64,000 bases of DNA from Lactococcus hircilactis (GCF_009601015.1 NZ_WITJ01000001.1:124001-188000); one strand, 5' to 3'. Counted from the stretch's first letter, positions 1-9,128 are shown. Numbers and translations: made by a program. Notes: a model not told the origin generated them from the letters alone.

Positions 1-182
1 TGCCCTGCAAATAACTTTTTCCACTCAATTTTGTTTTGTCCATCAAAAACAATTTTGACCGCCGCATCAAAAACACGCTGTGCAGCAAAAAAAATATCCA
101 CACCAACACCATCTCCAGGAATATAAGCAATCGTAGGATGATCAGGGACGTTCAATTTCCCATTATTTTGTTCAATCTTCAC
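1..182 (-). CDS. icd: Isocitrate dehydrogenase (NADP), N-terminal part
   Basis: Partial gene running off the left edge; about 60 N-terminal residues are visible. The enzyme oxidatively decarboxylates isocitrate to 2-oxoglutarate, the precursor of glutamate. The translation contains IAYIPGDGVGVDIF, the nucleotide-site motif near the start of the Icd family, followed by a DAAV and KIEWK stretch typical of the family. The start is taken as GTG at 182 because AAAGGAAG lies seven bases upstream and the other in-frame options hit a stop. That ribosome site overlaps the end of citB, so the gene is the third of a gltA-citB-icd operon, an arrangement known in Lactococcus lactis. Confidence 0.88.
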   Translation of the reverse strand, partial: MKIEQNNGKLNVPDHPTIAYIPGDGVGVDIFFAAQRVFDAAVKIVFDGQNKIEWKKLFAG

Positions 183-195
183 TGTTTCACTTCCT

Positions 196-2742
196 TTACT
201 TATTTCTAATCACATAAGGCATAATCCCATCATGAGCATAATAATCAAGATCCGACTGTGCATCAAATCTTAAAATCACCTCAAAAGTATGCCCATCTGC
301 ATGAACTTTAATTTTTTCATGAATCTGAGGATGATCAGGAAAATCAATTGTGTACTGTTCATCTCCCGTCAATCCAAGCACTTGCGCATTTTCTCCTTCC
401 AAAAACTGCAAAGGAAGAACACCCATCATCACTAAATTGCTTCTATGAATGCGCTCAAAACTATCCGCAATGACAGCTTTAACACCAAGAAGTTTTGTCC
501 CTTTTGCTGCCCAATCTCGACTTGAACCCATGCCATAATCTTTACCAGCAATGACAATCATTCCCGTACCCGCTTTTTGATAAGCCATCGCCACATCAAA
601 AAGCGGTAAACACTCACCATTATATTTTGAATATCCTCCATCAGTCCCCGCAACCAATTGATTCTTAATCCGAACATTTGCAAAGGTTCCTCGTGTCATA
701 ACTTTATCATTTCCACGCCGCGAACCAAAACTATTAAAGTCCTTATAGGCCAATCCAGCAGCACTCAAATAGGCACCCGCTGGTGATTTGAGTGGAATAT
801 TTCCAGCAGGACTAATGTGATCTGTCGTGATTGAATCTCCGAACAATCCAAGCACACGCAAATTTTTGAAATTCTTCTTTTCTGGCAATGCTTGTGTAAG
901 CGACTTAAAATAAGGAGGATTTGAAATATAAGTAGAATGATCATTCCAAGGATAAACTTCACTTTGACTCGTCTCGATTGCGTTCCAAGCTTCATTTTCA
1001 TCGAAAATTTTTGCATAATTTTCCGCATATAATTCACGCGTGACGTATTTTTGAACGATTTCCTCAACCTCATGAGCATCTGGTAAAAGATCACTTAAAA
1101 ACACATCTTGCCCTTTTTGATCTTTTCCCAAGCTGGTTGTTGACAGATTTTTCCGAACATTTCCAGCTAGCGCATAAGCCACGACTAAAGGTGGACTAGC
1201 CAAATAATTTGCCTTTACTAAAGGATGAATACGCCCTTCAAAATTTCGATTCCCACTCAATACACTTGCGACGGTTAAGTTTTTTTCTAAAACTTTTTCT
1301 TCCATTTCAGTCAATAATGGTCCAGAATTCCCAATACAAGTCGTACATCCATAACCTACCACATGGAATCCCAACTGTTCAAGATAAGGCAATAATCCTG
1401 CTTTTTCAAGATAATCTGTCACTACTTTAGACCCTGGTGCAAGCGATGTTTTAACAAACGAAGGCACACTCAACCCTCTTTCAACCGCTCTTTTTGCCAC
1501 AAGTCCTGCCATCATCATAACATGCGGATTACTCGTATTGGTGCAGCTCGTAATAGCAGCGATCGCAACTTGCCCATCTTCTTTTTGTAACGGACCTTGT
1601 TTTAATGCAAATTCTTCAAAATTTTCAGCAACCTCAGAAAGCTCAACCATGTCCTGCGGACGAGAAGGTCCAGACAAACGTGTTGTGATCTGATTTAAAT
1701 CCACTGTTATTACTTTACTATACTGAGGAATATTTTGATCATCATAAAATAATTGATTCGCTTTCGCATAAGCTTCAACAATCTCAATATGATCTTCCGA
1801 GCGATTTGTCCGTCTCAAATAATCAATTGTTTTCTCGTCAATTGGAAAATACCCACAGGTTGCACCATATTCTGGTGCCATATTCGCAATGGTCGTCCGA
1901 TCAGCAACAGACAAATTTGCAAGTCCACTTCCAAAAAATTCAACAAATTTTCCCACCACTTTTTCTTCTCGAAGAACTTTAGTGATGGTCAATGCCAAAT
2001 CCGTCGCTGTCGCAAAAAGTCCGAGTGATCCGACCAATTCAACCCCAATCACTTCAGGCAATAGCATTGCACTAGGTTCACCAAGCATGACTGCTTCTGC
2101 TTCAATACCTCCAACTCCCCAGCCTAAAACACCTAATCCATTGATCATTGTCGTATGACTATCTGTTCCAAACACACTATCTGGATAAAGAACGCCTTCT
2201 TTTTCTTGAATCAATGGACTTAAATATTCAATATTAACCTGGTGAATAATCCCAGTTGCTGGAGGAACAACTCGGAAATGGTCAAAACTTTTTTCTGCCC
2301 ATTTCAAAAAAGCATACCGCTCATGATTTCGCTCAAATTCCTTTTGAGCGTTCCTTAAAATAGCAAAATCACTCCCTTGAACATCAACCTGAACAGAGTG
2401 ATCAATGACTAAATCTACTGGAATTTCCGGATTAATTAACTGCGGATTTTTCCCAAGTTTCACCATCGCATCACGCATCGCTGCCAAATCAACAATTGCT
2501 GGCACCCCAGTAAAGTCTTGTAATACAACACGGCTCGGTAAAAAAACCGTTTCTTTTCCCGTTTTTCCTCCTAAATATCCCAAAACAACAGACAAATGTT
2601 GTTTTGTAATCGTTGTACCATTTTCTTGCCGCATCGTACTTTCTAATAACATTCTTAAACTGTACGGAAAACGTTCAATATCAGGAATCTCAGTAATATC
2701 ACAATAGTCATAAGTTCGATTTGAAATGGTTAATTTTTTCAT
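196..2742 (-). CDS. citB: Aconitate hydratase
   Basis: Cytoplasmic [4Fe-4S] enzyme interconverting citrate and isocitrate. At 848 residues it is slightly shorter than the roughly 890-residue AcnA family norm. The cluster cysteines are visible in AAITSCTNTSNP (near residue 400) and GYGCTTCIGNSGPL (near 465). The C-terminal swivel domain carries GMGSSRDWAAKG and the substrate-binding serine/arginine region. The ATG overlaps the gltA stop by four bases, indicating translational coupling. With gltA and icd it makes 2-oxoglutarate for glutamate rather than a full cycle; no other TCA genes are in the window. The family assignment is certain. Confidence 0.96.
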   Translation of the reverse strand: MKKLTISNRTYDYCDITEIPDIERFPYSLRMLLESTMRQENGTTITKQHLSVVLGYLGGKTGKETVFLPSRVVLQDFTGVPAIVDLAAMRDAMVKLGKNPQLINPEIPVDLVIDHSVQVDVQGSDFAILRNAQKEFERNHERYAFLKWAEKSFDHFRVVPPATGIIHQVNIEYLSPLIQEKEGVLYPDSVFGTDSHTTMINGLGVLGWGVGGIEAEAVMLGEPSAMLLPEVIGVELVGSLGLFATATDLALTITKVLREEKVVGKFVEFFGSGLANLSVADRTTIANMAPEYGATCGYFPIDEKTIDYLRRTNRSEDHIEIVEAYAKANQLFYDDQNIPQYSKVITVDLNQITTRLSGPSRPQDMVELSEVAENFEEFALKQGPLQKEDGQVAIAAITSCTNTSNPHVMMMAGLVAKRAVERGLSVPSFVKTSLAPGSKVVTDYLEKAGLLPYLEQLGFHVVGYGCTTCIGNSGPLLTEMEEKVLEKNLTVASVLSGNRNFEGRIHPLVKANYLASPPLVVAYALAGNVRKNLSTTSLGKDQKGQDVFLSDLLPDAHEVEEIVQKYVTRELYAENYAKIFDENEAWNAIETSQSEVYPWNDHSTYISNPPYFKSLTQALPEKKNFKNLRVLGLFGDSITTDHISPAGNIPLKSPAGAYLSAAGLAYKDFNSFGSRRGNDKVMTRGTFANVRIKNQLVAGTDGGYSKYNGECLPLFDVAMAYQKAGTGMIVIAGKDYGMGSSRDWAAKGTKLLGVKAVIADSFERIHRSNLVMMGVLPLQFLEGENAQVLGLTGDEQYTIDFPDHPQIHEKIKVHADGHTFEVILRFDAQSDLDYYAHDGIMPYVIRNK

Positions 2743-4073
2743 TTTCTATCCTTCATATCAATATATTTTTGTGATGGTAAAACACTTTCATAAGCTGGAC
2801 GAATGATCTTATTCATATTGATCAATTCCTCAATTCGATGTGCAGACCATCCAACGATTCTTGCAATCGCAAAAAGTGGTGTATAAAGTTCTTTAGGAAT
2901 CCCAAGCATTTCATAAACAAAACCTGAGTAAAAATCAATGTTTGGAGAAATCGTTTTATACGTTTTCCGATGTTTTTGAATCAAACGAGGTGCCATTTTT
3001 TCCACTCGTTCATAAAGTTTAAATTCTTCAATTCGTCCTTTTTCAAAAGCTAAATCCGCAACATACGCTTTAAAAACTTCAAACCGAGGATCGCTGATTG
3101 TATAAATCGCATGTCCAATACCATAAATTAACCCTTTTTGATCAAACGCTTGCTTATTTAAGATTTTCAACAAATAATCCGAGAGCACTTCATCACTCGC
3201 ATCATAAGCCACGTTTTCACGAATATCATTGAGCATTTTTGCTGCACGAATGTTCGCTCCACCATGTTTAGGTCCTTTTAAACTAGAGAGTGCTGCCGCA
3301 ATTGTCGCATAAGTGTCTGATCCAGAAGAAGTCACCACGTGAGTCGTAAACGTTGAATTATTTCCTCCCCCATGTTCCATATGTAAAATCAAAGCAATAT
3401 CAAGCACCTTCGCTTCTGTATCTGTATAAGAACAATCTGGTCTTAACAGTCGTAAAATATTTTCTGCAGTCGTCAAATCAGCACTCGGATAATGAATGTA
3501 TAAACTTTTAAACTCATGGTAATGACTGTGAGAATGATAAGCATAAATTGCAATCAACGGAAAAATTGAAATCAAATCAAGAGACTGATCCAACACTTTT
3601 TCAATCGAGATGTCAGTACTTCTTCCATCATAACTTGCCAGCGACAAAATACTCAAACTCAAAGAATTCATTACATCCTCAGAAGGATGCGACAAAATCA
3701 CATCTCGAACAAAATTTTCAGGAAGTTTTCTTCTTTGCGCTAAAGTTTTTTGAAAAGCATCCAATTCATTTTGATTAGGGAGAGAACCAAATAAAATCAA
3801 ATATGTAATCTCTTCAAAACCAAAACGATCCTCTTTACGAAGTGTTGCGACAATGTCTTTGACATTAAATGCACGGTATTCAAGAATCCCAGGAATTGGA
3901 TTTCCACTTTGATCAACAGCATGAATCGCAGAAATATTTGTCAATCCCGCAAGCACACCAACACCATTGAGATCGCGTAACCCTTTTTTTACATCATATT
4001 TTTGATAAAATTCAATCGGAATAATCGAATGATGAAGTACTTTGTACTCGTAATCCTTTAACATTTGATCCAT
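2739..4073 (-). CDS. gltA: Citrate synthase
   Basis: Condenses acetyl-CoA and oxaloacetate; first gene of the gltA-citB-icd operon. The family histidines are visible in HMEHGGGNNSTF and in GIGHAIYT, and the catalytic Asp region in ISPNIDFYSGFVY near the C terminus. The start is set at ATG 4073 because AAGGGAGG sits five bases upstream; the longer frame to a TTG at 4091 would place that ribosome site inside the gene. The resulting 444 residues suit a Gram-positive citrate synthase. The upstream gap holds a TATAAT box and a near-consensus catabolite-response element. Confidence 0.95.
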   Translation of the reverse strand: MDQMLKDYEYKVLHHSIIPIEFYQKYDVKKGLRDLNGVGVLAGLTNISAIHAVDQSGNPIPGILEYRAFNVKDIVATLRKEDRFGFEEITYLILFGSLPNQNELDAFQKTLAQRRKLPENFVRDVILSHPSEDVMNSLSLSILSLASYDGRSTDISIEKVLDQSLDLISIFPLIAIYAYHSHSHYHEFKSLYIHYPSADLTTAENILRLLRPDCSYTDTEAKVLDIALILHMEHGGGNNSTFTTHVVTSSGSDTYATIAAALSSLKGPKHGGANIRAAKMLNDIRENVAYDASDEVLSDYLLKILNKQAFDQKGLIYGIGHAIYTISDPRFEVFKAYVADLAFEKGRIEEFKLYERVEKMAPRLIQKHRKTYKTISPNIDFYSGFVYEMLGIPKELYTPLFAIARIVGWSAHRIEELINMNKIIRPAYESVLPSQKYIDMKDRK

Positions 4074-4214
4074 CTTAACCTCCCTTTTCAATTAAAAACA
4101 TTCTTAATTATTAGATATTTTTAATATATTTCATACTATTATACATTTAATTGCACAAGTAAAGATATTAAAAGAACAAAACAATTATGTTACATTTTAT
4201 TACATTGCGGCTTT

Positions 4215-4228
4215 TGAAAACGTTTAGA
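4215..4228. promoter_or_regulatory. Candidate cre (CcpA) site upstream of gltA
   Basis: TGAAAACGTTTAGA matches the cre consensus TGWAANCGNTNWCA at 13 of 14 positions. It lies about 140 bp upstream of the gltA start in the divergent gap shared with the YagU-family gene. Carbon repression of the citrate synthase operon would make sense, but binding is inferred only. Confidence 0.45.
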
Positions 4229-4290
4229 TGTTTCAAATAACCCTCATTTATTTATTATCTAAAAATATGTGAAATATTTTTCATAAATTA

Positions 4291-4319
4291 TTGAAATACT
4301 GACTTCTTTGTGATAAAAT
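4291..4319 (+). promoter_or_regulatory. Promoter of the YagU-family gene
   Basis: TTGAAA at 4291-4296 and TAAAAT at 4314-4319 with a 17-bp spacer. The -10 box is preceded by TGA, an extended -10 motif. The predicted start lies about 20 nt before the ATG at 4346. Confidence 0.7.
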
Positions 4320-4345
4320 AATCAATGTATCGAAAGGAGTACTTT

Positions 4346-4885
4346 ATGTTTTCATTAAAAAAACCCACTGCTTCACTTCAAGAAATTATTCTTAAAAGTG
4401 TGTGGTATGGATTTATTTCTGGAATGATTTCTGGAATGGTTAAAATTGGTTGGGAGGCCATTCTTCCACCACGTACAATTGCACGGAATTTAACCAATCC
4501 TCCTCAACATATGCTAGAGCAATTTGGAGCACCTTCATCATTAACTCATGCTTATGTTTTATATTCTACTGACCAAAAAGTATTTTGGTTCTCGCTTATT
4601 TTACACTTCACCTTCTCTGTTTTCTTTGCTGCTTTATTTATTTTTATTGCACAATATTGGAAAGCCATCACATTATGGCAAGGCGCAGCTTACGGGATTG
4701 TGATTTGGATTGTGTGGCATCTTCTCTTAATGCCCGCAATGGGAACTGTACCTGCCCCTTGGAACCAACCTTTTGCCGAACACTTCTCAGAATTCTTCGG
4801 CCATATCGTTTGGGCGTGGGCCATCGCCGCTTGCGCTTACTACTTGATTGCTAAAGATAAACGAGGAAATTTAGATAATATCTAA
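4346..4885 (+). CDS. YagU family (DUF1440) membrane protein
   Basis: Integral membrane protein of 179 residues. The sequence SGMISGMVKIGWEAILPPR followed by NPP, a central tyrosine-rich loop, and WQGAAYGIVIWIVWHLLLMP is characteristic of the YagU/DUF1440 family, for which an acid-resistance role has been reported in Escherichia coli. About four hydrophobic segments are visible (near residues 15-35, 75-100, 110-130 and 155-175). ATG 4346 is chosen over an upstream ATG at 4325 because AAAGGAG lies between them. It is a single gene with its own promoter and terminator. The function here is not known. Confidence 0.8.
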   Translation: MFSLKKPTASLQEIILKSVWYGFISGMISGMVKIGWEAILPPRTIARNLTNPPQHMLEQFGAPSSLTHAYVLYSTDQKVFWFSLILHFTFSVFFAALFIFIAQYWKAITLWQGAAYGIVIWIVWHLLLMPAMGTVPAPWNQPFAEHFSEFFGHIVWAWAIAACAYYLIAKDKRGNLDNI

Positions 4886-4908
4886 GCGACTATTACAAAA
4901 TAAAAAGC

Positions 4909-4943
4909 ATCTCCCATAATAACTATGGAGGTGCCTTTTATTT
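4909..4943 (+). terminator. Intrinsic terminator after the YagU-family gene
   Basis: Eight-base stem GCATCTCC/GGAGGTGC with a 12-base loop followed by TTTTATTTTAT. Confidence 0.8.
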
Positions 4944-5008
4944 TATCTCTACAGCCTGGCATACAGTTCACACATCAATAATTTTTACTTTTACTGATAG
5001 AATTTCTG

Positions 5009-5554
5009 TCAGTCATTTTTCAAATCATTATAGTGCACAATTGCCTTTTCTAATAAATGACGTAAGCTGTCAGTATTATTTTCTAACCACTCCTCCCAAG
5101 CCACACTATATATTGCACGAGCCAGTCGAACCGCGAGTCTTGCGGTTCTTTCATCATAAGCTGTCAGCAAACATTCGACCAAGAGTCCCTCAATTTTACT
5201 TTGTTTTAGGAGTTCACGCTCTTCCAAATCAGGATGACTCGCAATTATTTTTTGACGTTTGACCGTTCGTATGCGATGTTCGTCAAAAAAATCTGCCGCA
5301 TAAAAATAGCCGTCAAGCACGATAAATAAGGGATTCGTCTCTTTTGATTCACGCATTTTATTCAGTAACATTTCACTGTATTGCTCGCCTCCAGCAAAGA
5401 AAATATCCGCTTTATTTTTAAATTTTCGAAAAAAAGTGCGCTCAGTCAGACCTGCTTTGCTTGCGATTTGTAAAATTGTGGTATTCTCATAACCCTGTGC
5501 TGTAATCAGCTCAAGCGCTGCTTCATATAATTTTTCTTGACTTGATTTTTTCAT
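5009..5554 (-). CDS. TetR family transcriptional regulator
   Basis: 181 residues with an N-terminal TetR helix-turn-helix (TTILQIASKAGLTERTFFRKFKNKADIF, residues about 24-52) and an all-helical C-terminal ligand domain without recognisable specificity. It is divergent from the NAD-dependent epimerase-like gene at 5699. The 145-bp gap holds two near-identical palindromes flanking a strong promoter, so it most likely represses the 5699-7438 gene pair and possibly itself. The inducer is unknown; a redox or electrophilic metabolite is one guess given the target enzymes. Confidence 0.88.
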   Translation of the reverse strand: MKKSSQEKLYEAALELITAQGYENTTILQIASKAGLTERTFFRKFKNKADIFFAGGEQYSEMLLNKMRESKETNPLFIVLDGYFYAADFFDEHRIRTVKRQKIIASHPDLEERELLKQSKIEGLLVECLLTAYDERTARLAVRLARAIYSVAWEEWLENNTDSLRHLLEKAIVHYNDLKND

Positions 5555-5568
5555 TTTTCTCTTCCTAA

Positions 5569-5646
5569 AATGTCAGTTTGTGACATTTTTCTTGACAATC
5601 ACTTTTTAAAAGCATATACTATTCTCAAATGTCAGTTACTGACATT
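5569..5646 (+). promoter_or_regulatory. Promoter with two TetR-type operators
   Basis: Operator 1, AATGTCAGTTTGTGACATT (5569-5587), is palindromic over its outer seven bases. Operator 2, AATGTCAGTTACTGACATT (5628-5646), is perfectly palindromic. Between them lie TTGACA (5592-5597) and TATACT (5615-5620) with a 17-bp spacer. Dimer binding at both sites would bracket the promoter of the plus-strand genes. Confidence 0.82.
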
Positions 5647-5698
5647 ATATAAAATCTGACTAAAACTGTCAATAAAGAAAGTTAAAAATGGAAATCAA

Positions 5699-6538
5699 AT
5701 GAAAATTCTAATCACTGGTGCAACCGGAAAGGTCGGCAGTCGTCTTGCTCAATATTTTCTCAATCAAAAAGAAGACATTCGTCTTTTGGTACGTGATAAA
5801 AATCGAGCCGCTTCACTAAAAGAACAGGGAGCCGAAATCATCGTTGGTGATTTAACAAACCTAGAAGATTTGAAAAAAGCGGTCAATGGCATTGATGTCG
5901 TCATTCATACTGCAGCAGCTTTTCGCGGCGTTTCTGATGAAACTCAAAAATCTATCAACCTTGATGCAACAATCCATCTTGCCAAAGTAGCACTTGAAGC
6001 CAGTGTCCAACGTTTTATTTTTGCAAGCACAACTAATGTTTATCTCGGAAATACGCTTAATCGCCCAGCCACAGAAAACGATGAGCCAACAGGGACTGCG
6101 ACTTATCCAGCAAGTAAAATTGCCGCCGAAAAAGGCCTTCATAAGCTTTTGGACGGCACCGCTACCGAACTCGTCATCACTCGCTTTGGCTTAGTTTATG
6201 GTGATAATGACCCACATCTGAGCGAACTTGCTCCTTATCTGACAGAACGTCATCCTGAAAAGTTAAATTCACTGGTTCATCATACAGATATTGACCGCGC
6301 GCTTCTCCAAATCGTTCGCACCAAAGACTTGAAACATGATCTTTACAACATCGTTGATGATTCTGAAACTTCTATCGCTGACATTTTATCAATTGAAAAT
6401 ATTGCTCAAGAGCGTCCGACTGATAATGCCTATACCAAATGGGAGTCGGTTGCTTCAAATCATCGTTTGAAAGAAGATTTTGGCTTCAGCTTCCTCTATC
6501 CGTCTATCACTGACGCTAAAGACGCCAACGCCCTTTAA
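5699..6538 (+). CDS. NAD-dependent epimerase/dehydratase family protein (extended SDR)
   Basis: 279-residue Rossmann-fold protein. It has a glycine-rich TGATGKVGSRLA motif at residues 6-17, the VIHTAAAF strand near 65, and an extended-SDR active site with FASTTNVY and TYPASKIAAEK (YxxxK) near 105-140. This indicates NAD(P)-dependent action on a sugar or carbonyl substrate that cannot be named from sequence. It is first of a two-gene unit with 6560 and lies directly downstream of the TetR-controlled promoter. Confidence 0.82.
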   Translation: MKILITGATGKVGSRLAQYFLNQKEDIRLLVRDKNRAASLKEQGAEIIVGDLTNLEDLKKAVNGIDVVIHTAAAFRGVSDETQKSINLDATIHLAKVALEASVQRFIFASTTNVYLGNTLNRPATENDEPTGTATYPASKIAAEKGLHKLLDGTATELVITRFGLVYGDNDPHLSELAPYLTERHPEKLNSLVHHTDIDRALLQIVRTKDLKHDLYNIVDDSETSIADILSIENIAQERPTDNAYTKWESVASNHRLKEDFGFSFLYPSITDAKDANAL

Positions 6539-6559
6539 AATTTAGAAAAGAGAACAAGT

Positions 6560-7438
6560 ATGAAAATTACACTTTTAGGCTCACTAGGAAACATCAATCG
6601 ACATTTTATTCCCAGATTAATCGCTGACGGACACGAAGTCACTGTCGTTACTTCACGTCCCGAAGGTGCCACAGCGATTGAAACGCTTGGTGCGAAAGCC
6701 GCGGTCGGATTAAATACTGACCTCGACTTTCTCAGTCAAACTTTCGCTGGCTCTGATTTGGTTTATCTCATGATTACGGGTATCGCTTTTTCATCAGCAA
6801 CATCAATGTCTGATTTGGCTAAAATTTATAGTCAGGCCATCAAAAACGCTGACGTCAAAAAAGTCATTAACCTTAGCTCAGTCGGTGCACAAAGCCCAGA
6901 AGCTGGCATTCTCTACGAATATCATGTCATGGAAGATGCGCTTGATGAACTTGATGGTGTCATTGTCAAACACATTCGTCCTGTTGGTTTTTATACCAAT
7001 TTACTGACAGAAATTGCGCCACTTAAGGCGCAAGGAAAAATTTTTGAAGCCATCAGTCCTGAAACATTGCGGGCTTGGGTTCATCCAAGTGACATTGCTG
7101 ACGCTGTTTACAATCGTATCAATGATTTACTGACGGACAAAGCTGTCAGTAAAATAAAATATGTCGTTTCTGATTGGGCGACAGGTACTGATTGGGTCAA
7201 TGCCTTAAAAACAAATAATATTTCTGCCCAATATATCACCATTTCGGTGGAAGTTTTAATAGAAAACTTTGTTAAAGCAGGTCTTCCAAAAGCTGTCGCT
7301 GACGGATTTGGACAAATGAATCAATTTCAACAAAGTCCTGACAAACTCTACCAAGAAATCAAATCCTCAAACTATCATCATGGCAAAGTCAAAATAAATG
7401 ATTTTGCTAAAGAATTTGCACAAGCTTATGATCAATAA
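6560..7438 (+). CDS. NmrA-like NAD(P)-binding protein (atypical SDR)
   Basis: 292 residues starting MKITLLGSLGNINRH, a dinucleotide fold with a modified glycine motif, then VNLSSVGAQSPEAG, which lacks the YxxxK pair of classical SDRs. That pattern fits NmrA/HSCARG-type atypical SDRs, which act as redox sensors or quinone/NAD(P)H-dependent reductases. It follows the epimerase-like gene by 21 bp with a ribosome site (AGAAAAGAG), so the pair is probably co-transcribed under TetR control. The substrate is unknown. Confidence 0.78.
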   Translation: MKITLLGSLGNINRHFIPRLIADGHEVTVVTSRPEGATAIETLGAKAAVGLNTDLDFLSQTFAGSDLVYLMITGIAFSSATSMSDLAKIYSQAIKNADVKKVINLSSVGAQSPEAGILYEYHVMEDALDELDGVIVKHIRPVGFYTNLLTEIAPLKAQGKIFEAISPETLRAWVHPSDIADAVYNRINDLLTDKAVSKIKYVVSDWATGTDWVNALKTNNISAQYITISVEVLIENFVKAGLPKAVADGFGQMNQFQQSPDKLYQEIKSSNYHHGKVKINDFAKEFAQAYDQ

Positions 7439-7692
7439 TTCATTAATAAAATAACTTTACGACTGTCAACTTTGCGCGGAAGTGAGCGTTTTATGCCAAT
7501 ATCATTAGGGTCAAACGAGTACAATCATGAAGGATTTAATAAATTCAAACCGTATTTGAACCTCCTCTAAAACAAATGATCATCGCGACTATTTTACCAG
7601 ACCTAAAATCAAATTCAATTTTACAACACAAATAAAATGAGACTTTAAGCAGTCCGAACGTTTTTTGTTTTGTATCAATAGGTTGGTGGATA

Positions 7693-8073
7693 TCAATAGT
7701 TTTCCGAGTTTTTTTGCAAACTTTCGTAGTAATGGTGTTTCTTTTGCAAAATAAAATCTAGATGTTCTTCGAGTTCAGTAATTTGCTGACGTAAAATTCG
7801 TTCTTGTTCAACCAAAAGTGAAACTCGTTGGAGAATTGTTGAATCGCCTTGTTCTCGTAAAATTGAGTATTCTTGGATTTTTGTGAGTGGCATTCCTGTT
7901 GCTTTAGCTCTCTTGATGAATTCAATCCAAGCAAGATCAACTTCTGTGAATTCTCGATAATTACTGGAATTACGTTCTGGTTTTAGAAGTCCAAGTTCTT
8001 CATAATAGCGTAAAGTAGGGACTGATAGACCTGTCAGTAAAGCGATTTCTGAAATTTTATAAGTTTTTTTCAT
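7693..8073 (-). CDS. MerR family transcriptional regulator
   Basis: 126 residues: winged helix at residues 4-40 (KISEIALLTGLSVPTLRYYEELGLL, then REFTEVDLAWIEF) and a C-terminal dimerisation coiled coil (about 78-118). No cysteine metal site is seen, so it is closer to the aldehyde/electrophile-sensing AdhR/NmlR-like branch than to metal sensors; this is inference. It is divergent from 8150, whose promoter has the 19-bp spacer and central palindrome that MerR activators act on. Confidence 0.88.
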   Translation of the reverse strand: MKKTYKISEIALLTGLSVPTLRYYEELGLLKPERNSSNYREFTEVDLAWIEFIKRAKATGMPLTKIQEYSILREQGDSTILQRVSLLVEQERILRQQITELEEHLDFILQKKHHYYESLQKNSENY

Positions 8074-8090
8074 TTTTCACCTCTTTTTAC

Positions 8091-8121
8091 TTGCTCTCAA
8101 GTTCACTTGAGGGTTTATAAT
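8091..8121 (+). promoter_or_regulatory. MerR-type promoter with 19-bp spacer
   Basis: TTGCTC (8091-8096) and TATAAT (8116-8121) are 19 bp apart, longer than the usual 17. The spacer region carries the near-perfect palindrome CTCAAGTTCACTTGAG (8096-8111). This is the signature of a MerR-activated promoter; the likely activator is the divergent gene at 7693. Confidence 0.85.
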
Positions 8122-8149
8122 GATTTTACCATAGAAAGGTAGAAATAAA

Positions 8150-8518
8150 ATGAACAAAAAAGAAATTGGCTTAGAAAATTTAGCAAAAATTGACGGAGCG
8201 GCAGCTGAAGTTGTTTTTGATTCACTCAAAGATATTGCACCAGATTTGAACGATATGATGTTAGAATTTGCTTTTGGAACAATCTATAATCGAGGAGTGC
8301 TTGATTTTAAGCAGCGCGAAATGATTACAATTACAAGTTTGTTGACTCAAGGAGGATGTGAAAATCAATTGCGCGTGCATATTCAGGCTTCATTAAATGT
8401 CGGGTTGACTCAAGAAGAAATCATTGAAACCTTTATTCATTGCGTACCCTATGTCGGTTTTCCCAAAGTTTTAAATGCTATATTTATTGCCAAAGAAATA
8501 TTTACTGATGAAAAGTAA
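8150..8518 (+). CDS. Carboxymuconolactone decarboxylase family protein
   Basis: 122-residue all-helical protein of the AhpD/CMD-like fold. The family core is LDFKQREMITITSLLTQGGCENQLRVHIQASLNVGLTQEEI, split here by position at residues 52-93. Only one cysteine is present at the usual CxxC place, so a thioredoxin-like peroxidase role is less likely than a gamma-carboxymuconolactone decarboxylase-like one. It is driven by the MerR-type promoter directly upstream. Short chromosomal CMD genes next to MerR regulators are common in Firmicutes and often linked to electrophile stress. Confidence 0.85.
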   Translation: MNKKEIGLENLAKIDGAAAEVVFDSLKDIAPDLNDMMLEFAFGTIYNRGVLDFKQREMITITSLLTQGGCENQLRVHIQASLNVGLTQEEIIETFIHCVPYVGFPKVLNAIFIAKEIFTDEK

Positions 8519-8627
8519 AAAATCACTAACCCCAAAAAATTACTGATGAAACCATTGGAATTTCTGTCAGTGATTTTTTTCTTATTCAATCGCTCATCAG
8601 CAACACAGTTCCTTCCTCCTTGGATTG

Positions 8628-9059
8628 ATGGACGTTGCAATCGCTTCTGGAGTTATTCTGGGAAGTTCTGTTGTATCCCAAAAAATATTAGGGAAAATAA
8701 AAGATATGATGAAAATGGGCTTAGCTATGCTATTTTATGGTACTATCATGTGCTTTGTAAGCTTTTTTGTAACGAATTTTTGGGTACTCCTTCCGCTTGG
8801 ACTTGGCGCAATTTTTCTCGGTGTCATTCAGACAATCATCTACCCTTTGATCCAAAAAATTACAGAAAAAACTCAGCAAGGAAAAATATTCGCAGCTTTT
8901 GAAACACTTACCGTTGGAATTATTCCATTAGGTTCCATTCTATTTGGCTTTATTGCAAAATTTTTAGTTCCTCAAATATTTTTCTTGATTTATGGTTTTT
9001 ATTATATATTTCTTGCAATAATTTTTATCCTCATTATAAAAAAATATAATTTTTCGTAG
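8628..9059 (+). pseudogene. C-terminal remnant of an MFS transporter
   Basis: An open frame of about 143 residues with four hydrophobic helices and MFS features (IILGSSVVSQKI-like helix, KIKDMMKMG loop, FLGVIQTIIYPLIQK, then a PLGSILFGFIA helix). It resembles only the last third of an MFS_3-type permease of about 400 residues. No ribosome site precedes the ATG, and an in-frame start of a complete permease is absent. I read it as a 5'-truncated gene. It sits between the CMD gene and the pot operon. Confidence 0.6.
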
Positions 9060-9092
9060 AATTACCCTCTATTTGAGTTTTTTTGCCATGCT

Positions 9093-9128
9093 AAAAGCAC
9101 CGTCATAGTGATTATGACAGGTGCTTTT
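9093..9128. terminator. Bidirectional terminator between MFS remnant and potD
   Basis: AAAAGCACC/GGTGCTTTT stem extended by GTCATA/TATGAC, with A/T tracts on both sides, so it can serve both convergent transcripts. Confidence 0.85.

Noticed and set aside
7439-7692. Possible gene remnant after the NmrA-like gene
   Set aside because: Only very short coding-like stretches without a recognisable motif; not enough to call.
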